From a virus: 61,879 nucleotides of DNA. Positions 21,354 to 29,714 of this stretch are shown in pieces. Below the pieces are notes generated by a model. It was not told where the DNA came from, did no database searches, and was given only the letters and a program-made list of their open reading frames with translations. Position numbers and translations under genes: made by a program. The stretch lies in the IMG/VR virus record IMGVR_UViG_3300047508_000126, positions 1 to 61,879 of that record, one strand, 5' to 3'. Within the stretch, counting starts at the first letter, position 1. Each line of letters begins with the position of its first letter.

Positions 21354-22353
21354 CAGCAAGCCCTACGGCAACGTGACCTACGCCGACCCGAAGAACGGCA
21401 AGTACCCCATCGACACGGCCGCCCACGCCAAAGCGGCCCTCTCGTATATCTCGATGCCGAAGAACGCCTCCCAGTACCCGCTGAACGGCGTGACCCTCGC
21501 GTCGGTGAAGGCGCGGATCATCGCGGCGTGCAAGAAGTTCGGCATCACCGTCAGCCAGTCGAACGCCGCCCACTTCGCGCCGGACCTGGATGTGGTCCGC
21601 TCCGGCGGCGACCTGGAACTCCGCGCCGCGGACGAGCCGCCGCCGGACGGGTCGCTGGGGACGCTGACCGGCCGGTTCAGCGAGACCGGCCGCTGGTACA
21701 AGGTGTCATCCCGGTATGAGGGCGACTTCATGGAGCGTGTCGCCGAGGGCGCGACCGCCGACACGATCCGCGACAACCGGGACGGGATGCGGGTCCTGTT
21801 CGATCACGGGATGGACGCCCAGATCGGCAACAAGGTGCTGGGCCCGATCGACACGCTCGAGGAAAAGTCCGACGGCCCGCATTATGAGGTGCCGCTGTTC
21901 GACACGTCCTACAACCGGGACCTGCTGCCGGGGCTGAAGGCAGGCGTGTACGGGGCGTCGATGCGGATGAGGGTCACCGCCGATGAGTGGGATGACGAGC
22001 CCGCCAAGTCCGATGCGAACCCGGACGGGATCCCGGAGCGGACGATCACCCGGATGAAGGTGCTCGAGTTCGGGCCGGTGACGTTCCCCGCTAACCCCGG
22101 CGCGTCGGCCGGGGTCCGGTCGGGCACCGACGAGTTCTACCACCGGCTTCAGCAGGTGAACGCCCCCGCGTTTGAGGACGCGGTGCGGGCGGCCGGCCTG
22201 AGCCTCGATGACTTCACCGGGCGGGACGGCGCGCGGAGCGCCCCCGGCGGCGAGGAAGACGACGCCAGCCAGGCAAACGGCGGGACGTCACCCACCCGAT
22301 CAGCGGTCCTGCGGGACCGCGCCTGGCGCATGAGAGGACAGCCACATGGCTGA
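21346..22353 (+). CDS. Prohead protease fused to N-terminal DUF6582-type domain
   Basis: 335 residues, AGGAGGAACAGGCG before the ATG. Residues 1-66 (KPYGNVTYADPKNGKYPIDT to KKFGI) match a small domain often carried by actinophage proteases. Residues about 100-260 are the HK97 U35-type serine protease: His 154 (VLFDHGMD), Ser 205 (VYGASMRMRV) and the LEFGPVTFPANPGAS end. A disordered tail may act as scaffold. It cleaves the capsid N-terminal segment during maturation. Confidence 0.9.
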   Translation: MADSKPYGNVTYADPKNGKYPIDTAAHAKAALSYISMPKNASQYPLNGVTLASVKARIIAACKKFGITVSQSNAAHFAPDLDVVRSGGDLELRAADEPPPDGSLGTLTGRFSETGRWYKVSSRYEGDFMERVAEGATADTIRDNRDGMRVLFDHGMDAQIGNKVLGPIDTLEEKSDGPHYEVPLFDTSYNRDLLPGLKAGVYGASMRMRVTADEWDDEPAKSDANPDGIPERTITRMKVLEFGPVTFPANPGASAGVRSGTDEFYHRLQQVNAPAFEDAVRAAGLSLDDFTGRDGARSAPGGEEDDASQANGGTSPTRSAVLRDRAWRMRGQPHG

Positions 22354-23827
22354 CAAGACCACCGACCCCCCCCAGGAGTTCATGCCGGAGAGCATGGACG
22401 ACCTCCGCGGCCGGACCCCCGATGAGCTCCGCAAGATGGCGGAAGTCCTGGACGCGCACCTGAAGGCGCTCCACCAGACCGACGAGGGCGAGCTCCGCGA
22501 CCTGTCCGACGACGAGGAATCCGCGTTCAACCTCGGGATGCAGCTCCGCACCGCGATCCTGGACCGGCTCGACGAGCACACCAAGATCGCCGAGGTGTTC
22601 CGCCGCCGTCCCGCCGTGGTGCAGCAGGCCATGGCGAACATCCGGTACGGCCTCGACGACCCGGCCGGGGACACCCGGCGGCTCACCAACCCGGAGGCCC
22701 GGGACAAGGCGCTGCGGGTCCTGGACTCCCGCGACGCCGGGGACCTGTCCGACGCGCAGAAGACGCAGGTGGACAAGATGCTCCGCCGCGACACGGTCAT
22801 GGCCCGCCGGATCCTCGTTACCGAGAACGAGGACTACCGGTCCGCGTGGATGAAGATGGTCACCGACGTCCACCCGGTCCTGACGCCGGAGGAGAACCGG
22901 GCGGTCCAGGCGTGGTACGAGTTCCGTGCGCTGGGTGACTGGACGACCACGGCGGGTGGTTTTGGCATCCCCGTTTTCATTGATCCTTCAATCATTTTGA
23001 CCGCACAGGAAAGCGGCAATCCGTTCCTGAGCATCGCCAAGCAGGTCACGGTCAACACGAACCAGTGGAAGGGCGTGTCGAGCGCGGGTGTCACCTGGGC
23101 ATTCCAGACTGAAGCCGCGACGACGACGGACAACTCCCCGGTCCTGGCGCAGCCGACCGTGCTGGTCCACATGGCCCGCGGGTTCATCCCCTACTCGATC
23201 GAGGTCGGGATGGACTACCCGGGGTTCGCCTCGGAAATGGGCACGCTCCTCGCCCAGGGGTACGACGAGCTGCTCGTGCAGAAGTTCACCGTCGGGTCCG
23301 GCACGAACGAGCCGAAGGGCATCCTCACCGCGATCTCCGCGGTGTCCGGGGACCGGGTGAAGGTCACCACCGGCGGCACCATCGGCGCCCCCGACCCCTA
23401 CCTGGTGTGGAAGGCGCTGCCGCAGAAGTACCGGCGGAACGCGTCCTGGCTGATGAGCGTGGGCGTGAACAACGCGATCCGGCAGATCGGCGCGGCCAAC
23501 GTGTTCCACGGCTACACCGTCAACCTGCCGGAAGGGTGGGCGGACCAGCTGTTCAACCGGCCCGTCTACGAGTCGGCGTACATGCCCGACACCACCACGT
23601 GGACGACCACCGCCGAGGGCCAGGCCATTGTCGGGGACTTCTCCAACTTCGTCGTGGCCCGGAACGGGGGGATGAGCGTCGAGCTCGTCCCGCAGCTGTT
23701 CCAGCAGGTCACGGCGGGCTCTGGGCCCGCGACTCCGACCGGCCAGCGCGGCTGGTTTGCGTACGCGAGGATCGGCAGCGATTCGAGCAACACGGCCGGG
23801 TTCCGCCTCCTGGTGGCGAACTCGTAA
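22346..23827 (+). CDS. Major capsid protein (HK97 fold) with N-terminal delta domain
   Basis: 493 residues. Residues 1-190 are charged and helical (scaffolding delta domain), and the mature fold starts near EFRALGDWTTTAGGFGIPVF. Typical strands follow (GVTWAFQTEAATTTDNSP; MARGFIPYSIEVGMDYPGF; LLVQKFTVGSGTNEPKGIL). The cleavage site cannot be fixed but should lie near residue 190. Overlaps the protease gene by 8 nt. Confidence 0.93.
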   Translation: MADKTTDPPQEFMPESMDDLRGRTPDELRKMAEVLDAHLKALHQTDEGELRDLSDDEESAFNLGMQLRTAILDRLDEHTKIAEVFRRRPAVVQQAMANIRYGLDDPAGDTRRLTNPEARDKALRVLDSRDAGDLSDAQKTQVDKMLRRDTVMARRILVTENEDYRSAWMKMVTDVHPVLTPEENRAVQAWYEFRALGDWTTTAGGFGIPVFIDPSIILTAQESGNPFLSIAKQVTVNTNQWKGVSSAGVTWAFQTEAATTTDNSPVLAQPTVLVHMARGFIPYSIEVGMDYPGFASEMGTLLAQGYDELLVQKFTVGSGTNEPKGILTAISAVSGDRVKVTTGGTIGAPDPYLVWKALPQKYRRNASWLMSVGVNNAIRQIGAANVFHGYTVNLPEGWADQLFNRPVYESAYMPDTTTWTTTAEGQAIVGDFSNFVVARNGGMSVELVPQLFQQVTAGSGPATPTGQRGWFAYARIGSDSSNTAGFRLLVANS

Positions 23828-24027
23828 TGGCCGAGCAGCCGAGGCAGGCCGACAAGCCGCAGCAGCAGGCGGGCAAGGCGCCGCTGGGCAGTGCGGGCGC
23901 GTCGAGCAGCCCGCTGGTGCACCAGCTGCTGGCGGAGCGGGCGATCATGGCCAGCGTCGACGACAAGGACGCGGTGAAGGCCCTGGACACGAAGCTGGCG
24001 GATCTCGGCGTCAGCGTCGAGGCCTGA
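23827..24027 (+). CDS. Hypothetical 66-residue virion-region protein
   Basis: TAATG overlap with the capsid gene. A Gln/Lys/Ala-rich N-terminus precedes a helical end (LLAERAIMASVDDKDAVKALDTKLADLG). Could be a head accessory protein. Function unknown. Confidence 0.5.
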   Translation: MAEQPRQADKPQQQAGKAPLGSAGASSSPLVHQLLAERAIMASVDDKDAVKALDTKLADLGVSVEA

Positions 24028-24050
24028 CGTAGGGGGAAGGGGCCAGGCCT

Positions 24051-24206
24051 GTGGCTACCTACCAGCCTGCGGGTGACTCGTGCAACGCCGCGGTGCAGTT
24101 CCTGATGGCGCAGTGGCTGATCTTCACCGAGAACGGCCAGGCGTCGCTGGCCGCCGGCGTGGAGACGCAGCTGAACGCGCTGGGCGCGTCGATGACCGGC
24201 GCGTGA
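24051..24206 (+). CDS. Hypothetical 51-residue protein
   Basis: GTG with GGAAGGGG upstream. One long helix (CNAAVQFLMAQWLIFTENGQ, then SLAAGVETQLNALGASM). Possibly a head or connector accessory peptide. Confidence 0.45.
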   Translation: MATYQPAGDSCNAAVQFLMAQWLIFTENGQASLAAGVETQLNALGASMTGA

Positions 24207-24211
24207 CAACT

Positions 24212-24247
24212 GGCGGCCCGGGGCTCCCCGAGGTGCCCCGGGCCGCC
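24212..24247 (+). terminator. Stable hairpin after the capsid genes
   Basis: GGCGGCCCGGGG (24212-24223) and CCCCGGGCCGCC (24236-24247), a 12-bp perfect stem without a T-run. It may partly terminate, or protect the 3' end of abundant capsid mRNA. Confidence 0.5.
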
Positions 24248-24271
24248 GCCAGTCCCCGGGAGGGGTGACGC

Positions 24272-24682
24272 ATGGCGGTTATCGTGGCGACGGGCAGCCT
24301 GGTCCCGGGGAGCTTCGGCGTCAAGGCGCCGGGCACCAGCACGGCGAGCCTGTCATCGGCGCAGGCCGGCAACGGCCCGTCGGCGAACGTCCTGGACCGG
24401 GGCGGCTCCACCGGGCCTGTCCTGCTGCGGCTGACCACGGCCGCGGGCGCGACACCGACGTGCACGTACGCGGTGGAGGGGTCGCCGGACAACGTGAACT
24501 TCTTCGCGGTGCAGTACGCCGACTCGGCGTCCCCGCAGACGCTGGTCATCACCACGTTCGTCATCTCATCGGCGGTCACGGTGCTGAAGCTGATCCCGGC
24601 GCTGATCCCGGTGCGGTTCCTGCGGGTGACGTACAGCGCGAATACGAACGTGACGAACACGCTGGACGCCTTCGTCTACTAG
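24272..24682 (+). CDS. Virion-surface-type beta protein
   Basis: 136 residues, Ser/Thr/Val-rich, all beta in appearance (GPVLLRLTTAAGATPTCTYA; VRFLRVTYSANTNVTNTLDA). Comparable small beta proteins decorate actinophage heads or tails. No known family named. Confidence 0.5.
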   Translation: MAVIVATGSLVPGSFGVKAPGTSTASLSSAQAGNGPSANVLDRGGSTGPVLLRLTTAAGATPTCTYAVEGSPDNVNFFAVQYADSASPQTLVITTFVISSAVTVLKLIPALIPVRFLRVTYSANTNVTNTLDAFVY

Positions 24683-24708
24683 GCGCGGGCCCTACCTCGG
24701 GAGTGATC

Positions 24709-24948
24709 ATGGATGTCGTGTACGTGAAGTACAACGCCTATGTGGCGGAGGCGCACCGGGCCATCCGCCAGGGTGAGCACTGGCCCGCTGATGACCCGGT
24801 GGTGAAGGCGATGCCGGACGCGTTCTCGCCGGACCCGCGGTACGGCGTCCAGTGGTCCGGCGACCCGCCGCCCGAGCTGGCCGAGCCGCCGGTGGAGCAG
24901 GCGACGGCCGGGCCGGGCGAGAAGCGGGCCGCGGTGCGGCGTGGCTGA
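24709..24948 (+). CDS. Hypothetical 79-residue protein
   Basis: GGGAGTGATC precedes the ATG. Sequence YVKYNAYVAEAHRAIRQGEHWPADDPVV resembles small actinophage proteins placed near capsid genes. Acidic, Pro-rich end. Overlaps the glycosyltransferase start by 8 nt. Confidence 0.5.
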   Translation: MDVVYVKYNAYVAEAHRAIRQGEHWPADDPVVKAMPDAFSPDPRYGVQWSGDPPPELAEPPVEQATAGPGEKRAAVRRG

Positions 24949-26368
24949 GGTCACCCCGGAGGACCGGGCGGGCGCGGTCGCCGTCGGGTACGTCTACAAC
25001 GGCAAGGACGTCGCCTACTCCTGGCACCACTCCGTCATCGAGCTGATCGGGTGGGACTTCGCGCATGAGGCGCGGATCCTGCGCGGCGGGTACGTGGCGT
25101 ACAAGTGCGGCACCGACGGGCTCGCCTCCGCGCGGAACAACGCGGTGAGGCTGTTCCTCGAGGAACGGCAGGCCGACTGGCTGTTCTGGATCGACACCGA
25201 CATGGGGTTCGCCCCGGACACCATAGACCGGCTCCTCGCCGCGGCCGACCCCGTAGAGCGCCCGATCGTCGGCGGCCTGGCGTTCACCCAGCAGGAAGTC
25301 GACCCCGACGGGATGGGCGGGTGGCGGTGCCGCGCCGCGCCTACCGTGTTCGACTGGGCGGTCCTGGACGACGGGCAGATGGGCTTCGTGATCCGGTGGA
25401 AGTACCCGCCGGACGCCCTGACCCGGGTCGGCGGTACCGGCTCGGCGTGCGTCCTGATCCACCGCAGCGTGTTCGAGCGGGTGCAGGAGAAATTCGGGCC
25501 CGTCTGGTATGACCGGGTGCCGAACACGACGACCGGGCAGCTCCTGTCCGAGGACCTGGCGCTGTGCCTGCGCGCCGGGGCGCTGGACATCCCGATCCAC
25601 GTCCACACCGGGGTGCAGACGACGCACCAGAAGACGCTGTGGCTCGCGCAGGACGACTACTACGGGCAGGTCGCGCTGTCGCAGCTGACCCCGCCGGTGC
25701 CGCCTGCGACGGAGGAGACGGCGGTCATCGTCCCCGTGCTGGGCCGGCCGCAGAACGCAGCCCCGTTCATGGCGTCGCTGGTGGCGTCCGACACGCTCGC
25801 GCGGGTGTACGCGGTCGCCGATGCTGACGACGAGGAGACGGCGCGGGCCTGGAAGGAAGCCGGGGCGCAGGTCCTGACCTGGCACGGCCCCAGTCCGGGG
25901 ACGTTCGCGCAGAAGGTCAACATCGGCTACGCGGTCACAGACGAGCCGTGGCTGCTGCTGACCGGCGACGACGTGAAGTTCCACCCGGGCTGGCTTGACC
26001 AGGCGCAGCACGCCGCCCGCGACGGTGCGGACGTGGTCGGCACGAACGACCTGCACAACCCGCGGGTGACCGCCGGGGAGCACTCGCCGCACCCGATGAT
26101 CCGCCGCGCCTACATCGACGAGCAGGGCGCCTCCTGGGACGGCCCGGGGGTCGTCTGTCATGAGGGGTACGGGCACTGGTTTGTTGACGATGAGCTGGTG
26201 ACGGCGGCGAAGCAGCGGGGCGCGTGGGCAGCGGCCCCGCACGCCAAGGTCGAGCACCTGCACCCGCTGTGGGGCCTGGCCGCCGACGACGAGACATACG
26301 CGCTGGGCCGCGGGCACATCGAGGCCGACAAGGCGCTGTTCGAGAAGCGGCTGGCCGAGCACAGCTAG
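24941..26368 (+). CDS. Two-domain glycosyltransferase (GT-A type, tandem)
   Basis: 475 residues from a GTG. Domain 1 (about 10-225): SARNNAVRLFLEERQADWLF then WIDTDMGF, where DTD (85-87) is the metal-binding DxD. Domain 2 (about 262-475): AVIVPVLGRPQNAAPFMAS, a nucleotide-binding start, then LLLTGDDVKFHPGW with an acidic metal site. Two GT-A folds in one chain in the capsid region suggest glycosylation of virion proteins, whose Ser/Thr-rich members lie just downstream. Sugar and acceptor are unknown. Confidence 0.8.
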   Translation: MAEVTPEDRAGAVAVGYVYNGKDVAYSWHHSVIELIGWDFAHEARILRGGYVAYKCGTDGLASARNNAVRLFLEERQADWLFWIDTDMGFAPDTIDRLLAAADPVERPIVGGLAFTQQEVDPDGMGGWRCRAAPTVFDWAVLDDGQMGFVIRWKYPPDALTRVGGTGSACVLIHRSVFERVQEKFGPVWYDRVPNTTTGQLLSEDLALCLRAGALDIPIHVHTGVQTTHQKTLWLAQDDYYGQVALSQLTPPVPPATEETAVIVPVLGRPQNAAPFMASLVASDTLARVYAVADADDEETARAWKEAGAQVLTWHGPSPGTFAQKVNIGYAVTDEPWLLLTGDDVKFHPGWLDQAQHAARDGADVVGTNDLHNPRVTAGEHSPHPMIRRAYIDEQGASWDGPGVVCHEGYGHWFVDDELVTAAKQRGAWAAAPHAKVEHLHPLWGLAADDETYALGRGHIEADKALFEKRLAEHS

Positions 26369-26387
26369 CCGCCCCACCAAGATCTGG

Positions 26388-26452
26388 GAGCCCGTCATCC
26401 TTCCCTGGAGTGGCGGGCTTCCTCATATCCACATCCAGGGAGATCCAGGGAG
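26388..26452 (+). promoter_or_regulatory. Weak hairpin and duplicated Shine-Dalgarno before 26459
   Basis: A 6-bp stem AGCCCG / CGGGCT (26389-26394, 26414-26419) with a TCCTC end is a weak terminator. Just after it ATCCAGGGAG is repeated in tandem (26433-26442, 26443-26452), so two AGGGAG ribosome sites stand before the ATG. Confidence 0.4.
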
Positions 26453-26458
26453 ACGACT

Positions 26459-27115
26459 ATGAGGCTCGGAGAGTACGGCAGGATCGAACGCGAGATCTCG
26501 GCGGCCGGGAACGGCACCATCTACCACCGCTGGCGCTATGGGCGGCGGATGCTGTGCGACACGGAAGTCACCACGCCGAACGGAAATTTCAGGCACGGTG
26601 TCATCGAGAAGATAGTGCGCGCGAGTGGCGGAAAGCTCACAGAGCGCGAGCTTCGTGCCCGTCGCCAGTGCGGTAAGGCGTATCCAGGGCGGTCTCAAAT
26701 CCGTCAGGCTCTGACGGATTTCGAGACCTGGAATCAGCTCCTGGACGCCAGTTTTCCGCCCTACGACGGCGAGGAAGACGAGCTGCCGCACAACCCGCTC
26801 GACACCGAGGAACTCATCAAGCAGCACGGGACCGAAGAGAGCCGGCGCGACGAAGACAGCCGGTACGAAGAAGGCGGCCTCTACCCGCGCGATGAGTGCG
26901 GGACAGAAGCCATCATCCCGCGCGACACCTACGGCGACAGCACGCCGCTGCATGAGGTCGACAGGTGGGCCGATGAAGAACTCGAACTCGCTGCTCGCCA
27001 CACCGGCCGCGCCGAGAAGCGCCGCCGCTACGTCGACAGCCTCATCAAGGCCGTCAACGGCGACCTGAACGTCACCCTCGGCGAGGCCGAGCGCCGCCTG
27101 CACGGCAATGACTGA
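26459..27115 (+). CDS. Hypothetical 218-residue protein
   Basis: Hydrophilic, strongly charged, few aliphatic residues. The region KLTERELRARRQCGKAYPGR and the acidic stretch EESRRDEDSRYEEGG have no known match. The composition is less GC-rich in feel than its neighbours, and it forms a pair with the VRR-NUC gene (8-nt overlap), so the two look like an inserted cassette. Confidence 0.5.
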   Translation: MRLGEYGRIEREISAAGNGTIYHRWRYGRRMLCDTEVTTPNGNFRHGVIEKIVRASGGKLTERELRARRQCGKAYPGRSQIRQALTDFETWNQLLDASFPPYDGEEDELPHNPLDTEELIKQHGTEESRRDEDSRYEEGGLYPRDECGTEAIIPRDTYGDSTPLHEVDRWADEELELAARHTGRAEKRRRYVDSLIKAVNGDLNVTLGEAERRLHGND

Positions 27116-27398
27116 GCGGGGCCTCCAGGCGAGCATCATTGAGATGTGCAGGCTCTTTGGCGTCGCCTGGTATCACACCTTCGACAGCCGCCGGTCCGCT
27201 AGAGGCTGGCCCGACCTGGCCCTATGCGGCAATCGCGGATTCATCACGCGCGAGCTCAAGTCCGACAGCGGGGCCGTGACCGCCGAGCAGGAGAGCTGGG
27301 GAGTCAGGCTCCGGCAAGCGGGCGTCGACTGGGGCGTGTGGCGCCCGGCCGATCTCCGTTCGGGACGGATCGAGAACGAGCTGCGGGCGATCAGATGA
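27108..27398 (+). CDS. VRR-NUC domain nuclease
   Basis: 96 residues. SARGWPDLALCG, then FITRELKSDSGAVTAEQESW and LRQAGVDWGVWRPADL, has the PD-(D/E)XK core: D in GWPDL, E and K in RELKS, Q in EQESW. Stand-alone VRR-NUC proteins are structure-specific nucleases usual in phage replication modules. Its place among virion genes is uncommon. It may resolve DNA branches before packaging. Confidence 0.82.
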   Translation: MTERGLQASIIEMCRLFGVAWYHTFDSRRSARGWPDLALCGNRGFITRELKSDSGAVTAEQESWGVRLRQAGVDWGVWRPADLRSGRIENELRAIR

Positions 27399-27407
27399 GG
27401 TGCCGCG

Positions 27408-27941
27408 ATGCATGATGCGGCCCTGGAGTGGATCAGGAAGCAGTACGCGCCGGTGCTCCGCAAACGGCTGCAGCTCGGTATCGAGCGGGCGACGGTGCTG
27501 GACATCGGGGGCCGGGACGTGAACGGCTCCCTCAGGAAACTGCTCTTCGACGCGAACGCCTGCACGGTGCTGGACATCCGGCCGGGTGACGGCGTGGACA
27601 TCGTGGCTGACGCCGCCACCTGGGACCCGGCCGGGCAGCAGTGGGATCTGATCATCGCGGCCGAGACGTTCGAGCACACCGCGAACTGGCGGGCGATCTG
27701 CCGCACCGCGTACGCGGCATGCGCCCCGGGCGGCCGGCTCATCGTCACCACGGCCGCGCCAGGCCGCCCGCCGCATTCGGCGGTGGACGGGGAGTTCCGG
27801 CTGCTGCCCGGCGAGCATTACGCCAACATCCGCCCCGCCGAACTTGAGCGGGTGCTGACGGCTGCGGGCTGGGCGGATGTGGTGATCGACGTCCAGCCCG
27901 CCCCGGCAGACGTCCGCGCCACCGCAGTGAAGGAGCCCTAG
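27408..27941 (+). CDS. SAM-dependent methyltransferase (class I)
   Basis: 177 residues. Motif I is VLDIGGRDVNGS, motif II VLDIRPGDGVDI, then LIIAAETFEHTANW and APGGRLIVTTAAP. Such small enzymes next to glycosyltransferases usually act on sugars or small molecules, so it may methylate the virion glycan. No substrate-binding part is recognisable. Confidence 0.8.
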   Translation: MHDAALEWIRKQYAPVLRKRLQLGIERATVLDIGGRDVNGSLRKLLFDANACTVLDIRPGDGVDIVADAATWDPAGQQWDLIIAAETFEHTANWRAICRTAYAACAPGGRLIVTTAAPGRPPHSAVDGEFRLLPGEHYANIRPAELERVLTAAGWADVVIDVQPAPADVRATAVKEP

Positions 27942-28142
27942 ATGCATCTGCTCGGCACCGCGAAGCTCGTGCTGCCCGAATGGGAACCCGACCAGGGATG
28001 GCGGGTCCTCGACCCCGACGGGCACCTGGTCGACGCGGGCGGCCGGACGATCATCCGGGTGGAGCTCTCGTTCACGCATGAGTTCACGGATGAGTTCGGC
28101 GTGGACGGTAACCGGGTGCCGCTGCTGCGGCAGGTGTCCTGA
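27942..28142 (+). CDS. Hypothetical 66-residue protein with GWRVLDPDG motif
   Basis: Starts directly after the methyltransferase stop. GWRVLDPDGHLVDAGG is repeated almost exactly in the next gene. Beta-hairpin-like; the rest contains RVELSFTHEFTDEFG. Function unknown. Confidence 0.5.
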   Translation: MHLLGTAKLVLPEWEPDQGWRVLDPDGHLVDAGGRTIIRVELSFTHEFTDEFGVDGNRVPLLRQVS

Positions 28143-28274
28143 ATGACTGAGGGGCTGGCGTTCGAGCCGGAAGACGAGACGGAAGGCTGGCGGGTTCTCG
28201 ACCCGGACGGCCACGTGGTCGCGTCCGGCGGGCAGACGGTGACGGAAGCGTCCGCGGACGCAGGGCAGGAGTAA
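28143..28274 (+). CDS. Hypothetical 43-residue protein, paralogue of the previous one
   Basis: ATG directly after the previous stop. Contains GWRVLDPDGHVVASGG, sharing 12 of 16 residues with the 27942 protein, so the two arose by tandem duplication. Small acidic ends. Function unknown. Confidence 0.5.
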   Translation: MTEGLAFEPEDETEGWRVLDPDGHVVASGGQTVTEASADAGQE

Positions 28275-28277
28275 TAA

Positions 28278-28721
28278 ATGGCAGCCATCGACAACACCCT
28301 GATCGCGACCCTGCTGAACTACCTGACGCCGACCGGGGTGGCGGGCGTCAACGGGACCGCGATCGGCACCCCGCTGGGCACCACCGCGATGAAACTCCGG
28401 CTCAACACGACGCTGAGCACGGGTGCGGCGTTCGGCACCGAGATCGCCAACGGCACCGGGTACGCGGCGGGCGGGTTCACGTCGCTGGGACAGTCCACCT
28501 CGACTGGCACCCCGATCGTGGTGGGCGTGCCGCTCACCACCCAGTCAGCGACGGCCACGTCCGCCTGGTCGATCGCGTCGTTCGACCTGACCGGCAACGC
28601 GGCCCAGCGGGGGTTCTGGGGGCCGTTCAACGCCCAGCCCGTCGTCGTGGGAATCGGGAACACGTTCCAGATCACGGGCGGCGCGGCTGCGGCCGCGGGC
28701 ATCCAGATCTCCCTGACGTGA
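28278..28721 (+). CDS. Virion protein, beta-rich (paralogue of 45475-45924)
   Basis: 147 residues, rich in Thr, Gly, Ala. MKLRLNTTLSTG, GTEIANGTGYAAGGFTSLGQ and the WSIASFDLTG to FWGPF segment match the layout of the tail-region protein at 45475. This family is common in actinophage tail or minor virion proteins. It probably lies on the particle surface. Confidence 0.55.
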   Translation: MAAIDNTLIATLLNYLTPTGVAGVNGTAIGTPLGTTAMKLRLNTTLSTGAAFGTEIANGTGYAAGGFTSLGQSTSTGTPIVVGVPLTTQSATATSAWSIASFDLTGNAAQRGFWGPFNAQPVVVGIGNTFQITGGAAAAAGIQISLT

Positions 28722-28730
28722 GGTGACAGC

Positions 28731-29315
28731 ATGCCGGCAACGTTCTGGTCCGCCCCGACGCAGGAGGGCAACCCGGCGCCGTTCGTCCAGTCCACCATCA
28801 CTGCTGCGGTGCTGGACGTCTCCCCCGGCCAGTACCTGATCCCGGCGGGGATGCTGGACGTGGGCACCCGGCTGCGGATCTCCGCGTGGGGCCAGTACAT
28901 CGCCACCACCACCGCCTCCACGATCACGTGGGGGTTCTACATGGGCAACGTCGGCGGGACGATCCTGGCGACCCCGGTAACGCTGACCCTCGGCCCGGCT
29001 ATCACCTGCGTGGCCACAACGATGCCGTGGGAACTGGAGTACAAGGGCACCATCTCGGCGGCGTCGGTGGCCGCGAACGCGACCACCGGGCAGGTCATCG
29101 GCCGGGGCCGGTTCTTCTGCCCTGTGACCAGCTGGGTGACGGGAGGGAACTGGGTGATCACCCCGCAGTCGGCCGCTAACCAGACCGTCCAGCAGACCAC
29201 CGGCGGGATGAACACCGCCACCACGCAGAACATCTTCGTCGGCGCCACGGTCACCACCGCCACCGGCCTGACGTCCATCACCACGAATGAGCTGACCTGC
29301 GAGATCCTCGGCTGA
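28731..29315 (+). CDS. Virion-surface beta protein
   Basis: 194 residues, Thr/Ala/Val-rich, jelly-roll-like (VGTRLRISAWGQYIATTT; ITWGFYMGNVGGTILATP; FFCPVTSWVTGGNW). Similar proteins form capsid or tail decorations in actinophages. No catalytic motif. Confidence 0.55.
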   Translation: MPATFWSAPTQEGNPAPFVQSTITAAVLDVSPGQYLIPAGMLDVGTRLRISAWGQYIATTTASTITWGFYMGNVGGTILATPVTLTLGPAITCVATTMPWELEYKGTISAASVAANATTGQVIGRGRFFCPVTSWVTGGNWVITPQSAANQTVQQTTGGMNTATTQNIFVGATVTTATGLTSITTNELTCEILG

Positions 29316-29327
29316 CAGGAGTTTTAC

Positions 29328-29702
29328 GTGGCCACGACCCTGACTATCCCGCTGCTCACTCTCCCGGTGGGGTCGCGGACATTCGGGCCGCACACCGCCG
29401 CCGACGCCGAGACGAAGATCACCCTCTCGATTGACCGGACCGTGACCGGGGGGCTGAACTCGCTCACCGCCGCGTCCGCGATCGAGGTGGATGTGCAGCA
29501 GTCCGCCGATGGCGGCGCGACCTGGCAGGACCTGGGTGCCTGGACATCAGTCGGCGGTATCTACATCGACCGTCACGGCATCACAGGCGCCGTGTCGCTG
29601 GGTATCTGGCCGCTGTTCCCGGGGACATCCCGGAAGCTGCAGGCCACGGTCACAGTCGCCGGCACTCCGATCGCTGTGGCGGGGAGCCTCGTCACGCAGT
29701 AA
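29328..29702 (+). CDS. Virion-surface beta protein
   Basis: 124 residues from a GTG with CAGGAG 6 nt upstream. Contains KITLSIDRTV and EVDVQQSADGGATWQDLGAW, an Ig-like or BNR-like sandwich motif. Probably a decoration protein. Confidence 0.5.
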   Translation: MATTLTIPLLTLPVGSRTFGPHTAADAETKITLSIDRTVTGGLNSLTAASAIEVDVQQSADGGATWQDLGAWTSVGGIYIDRHGITGAVSLGIWPLFPGTSRKLQATVTVAGTPIAVAGSLVTQ

Positions 29703-29714
29703 CGGGGTGAGCGC

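Noticed and set aside
24707-26398. 563-codon minus-strand frame opposite the glycosyltransferase
   Set aside because: Shadow frame; the plus strand carries conserved GT motifs and coupled neighbours.
27173-28214. Minus-strand frames opposite VRR-NUC and methyltransferase genes
   Set aside because: Both plus genes carry conserved motifs; the minus frames have no start signal and unnatural composition.
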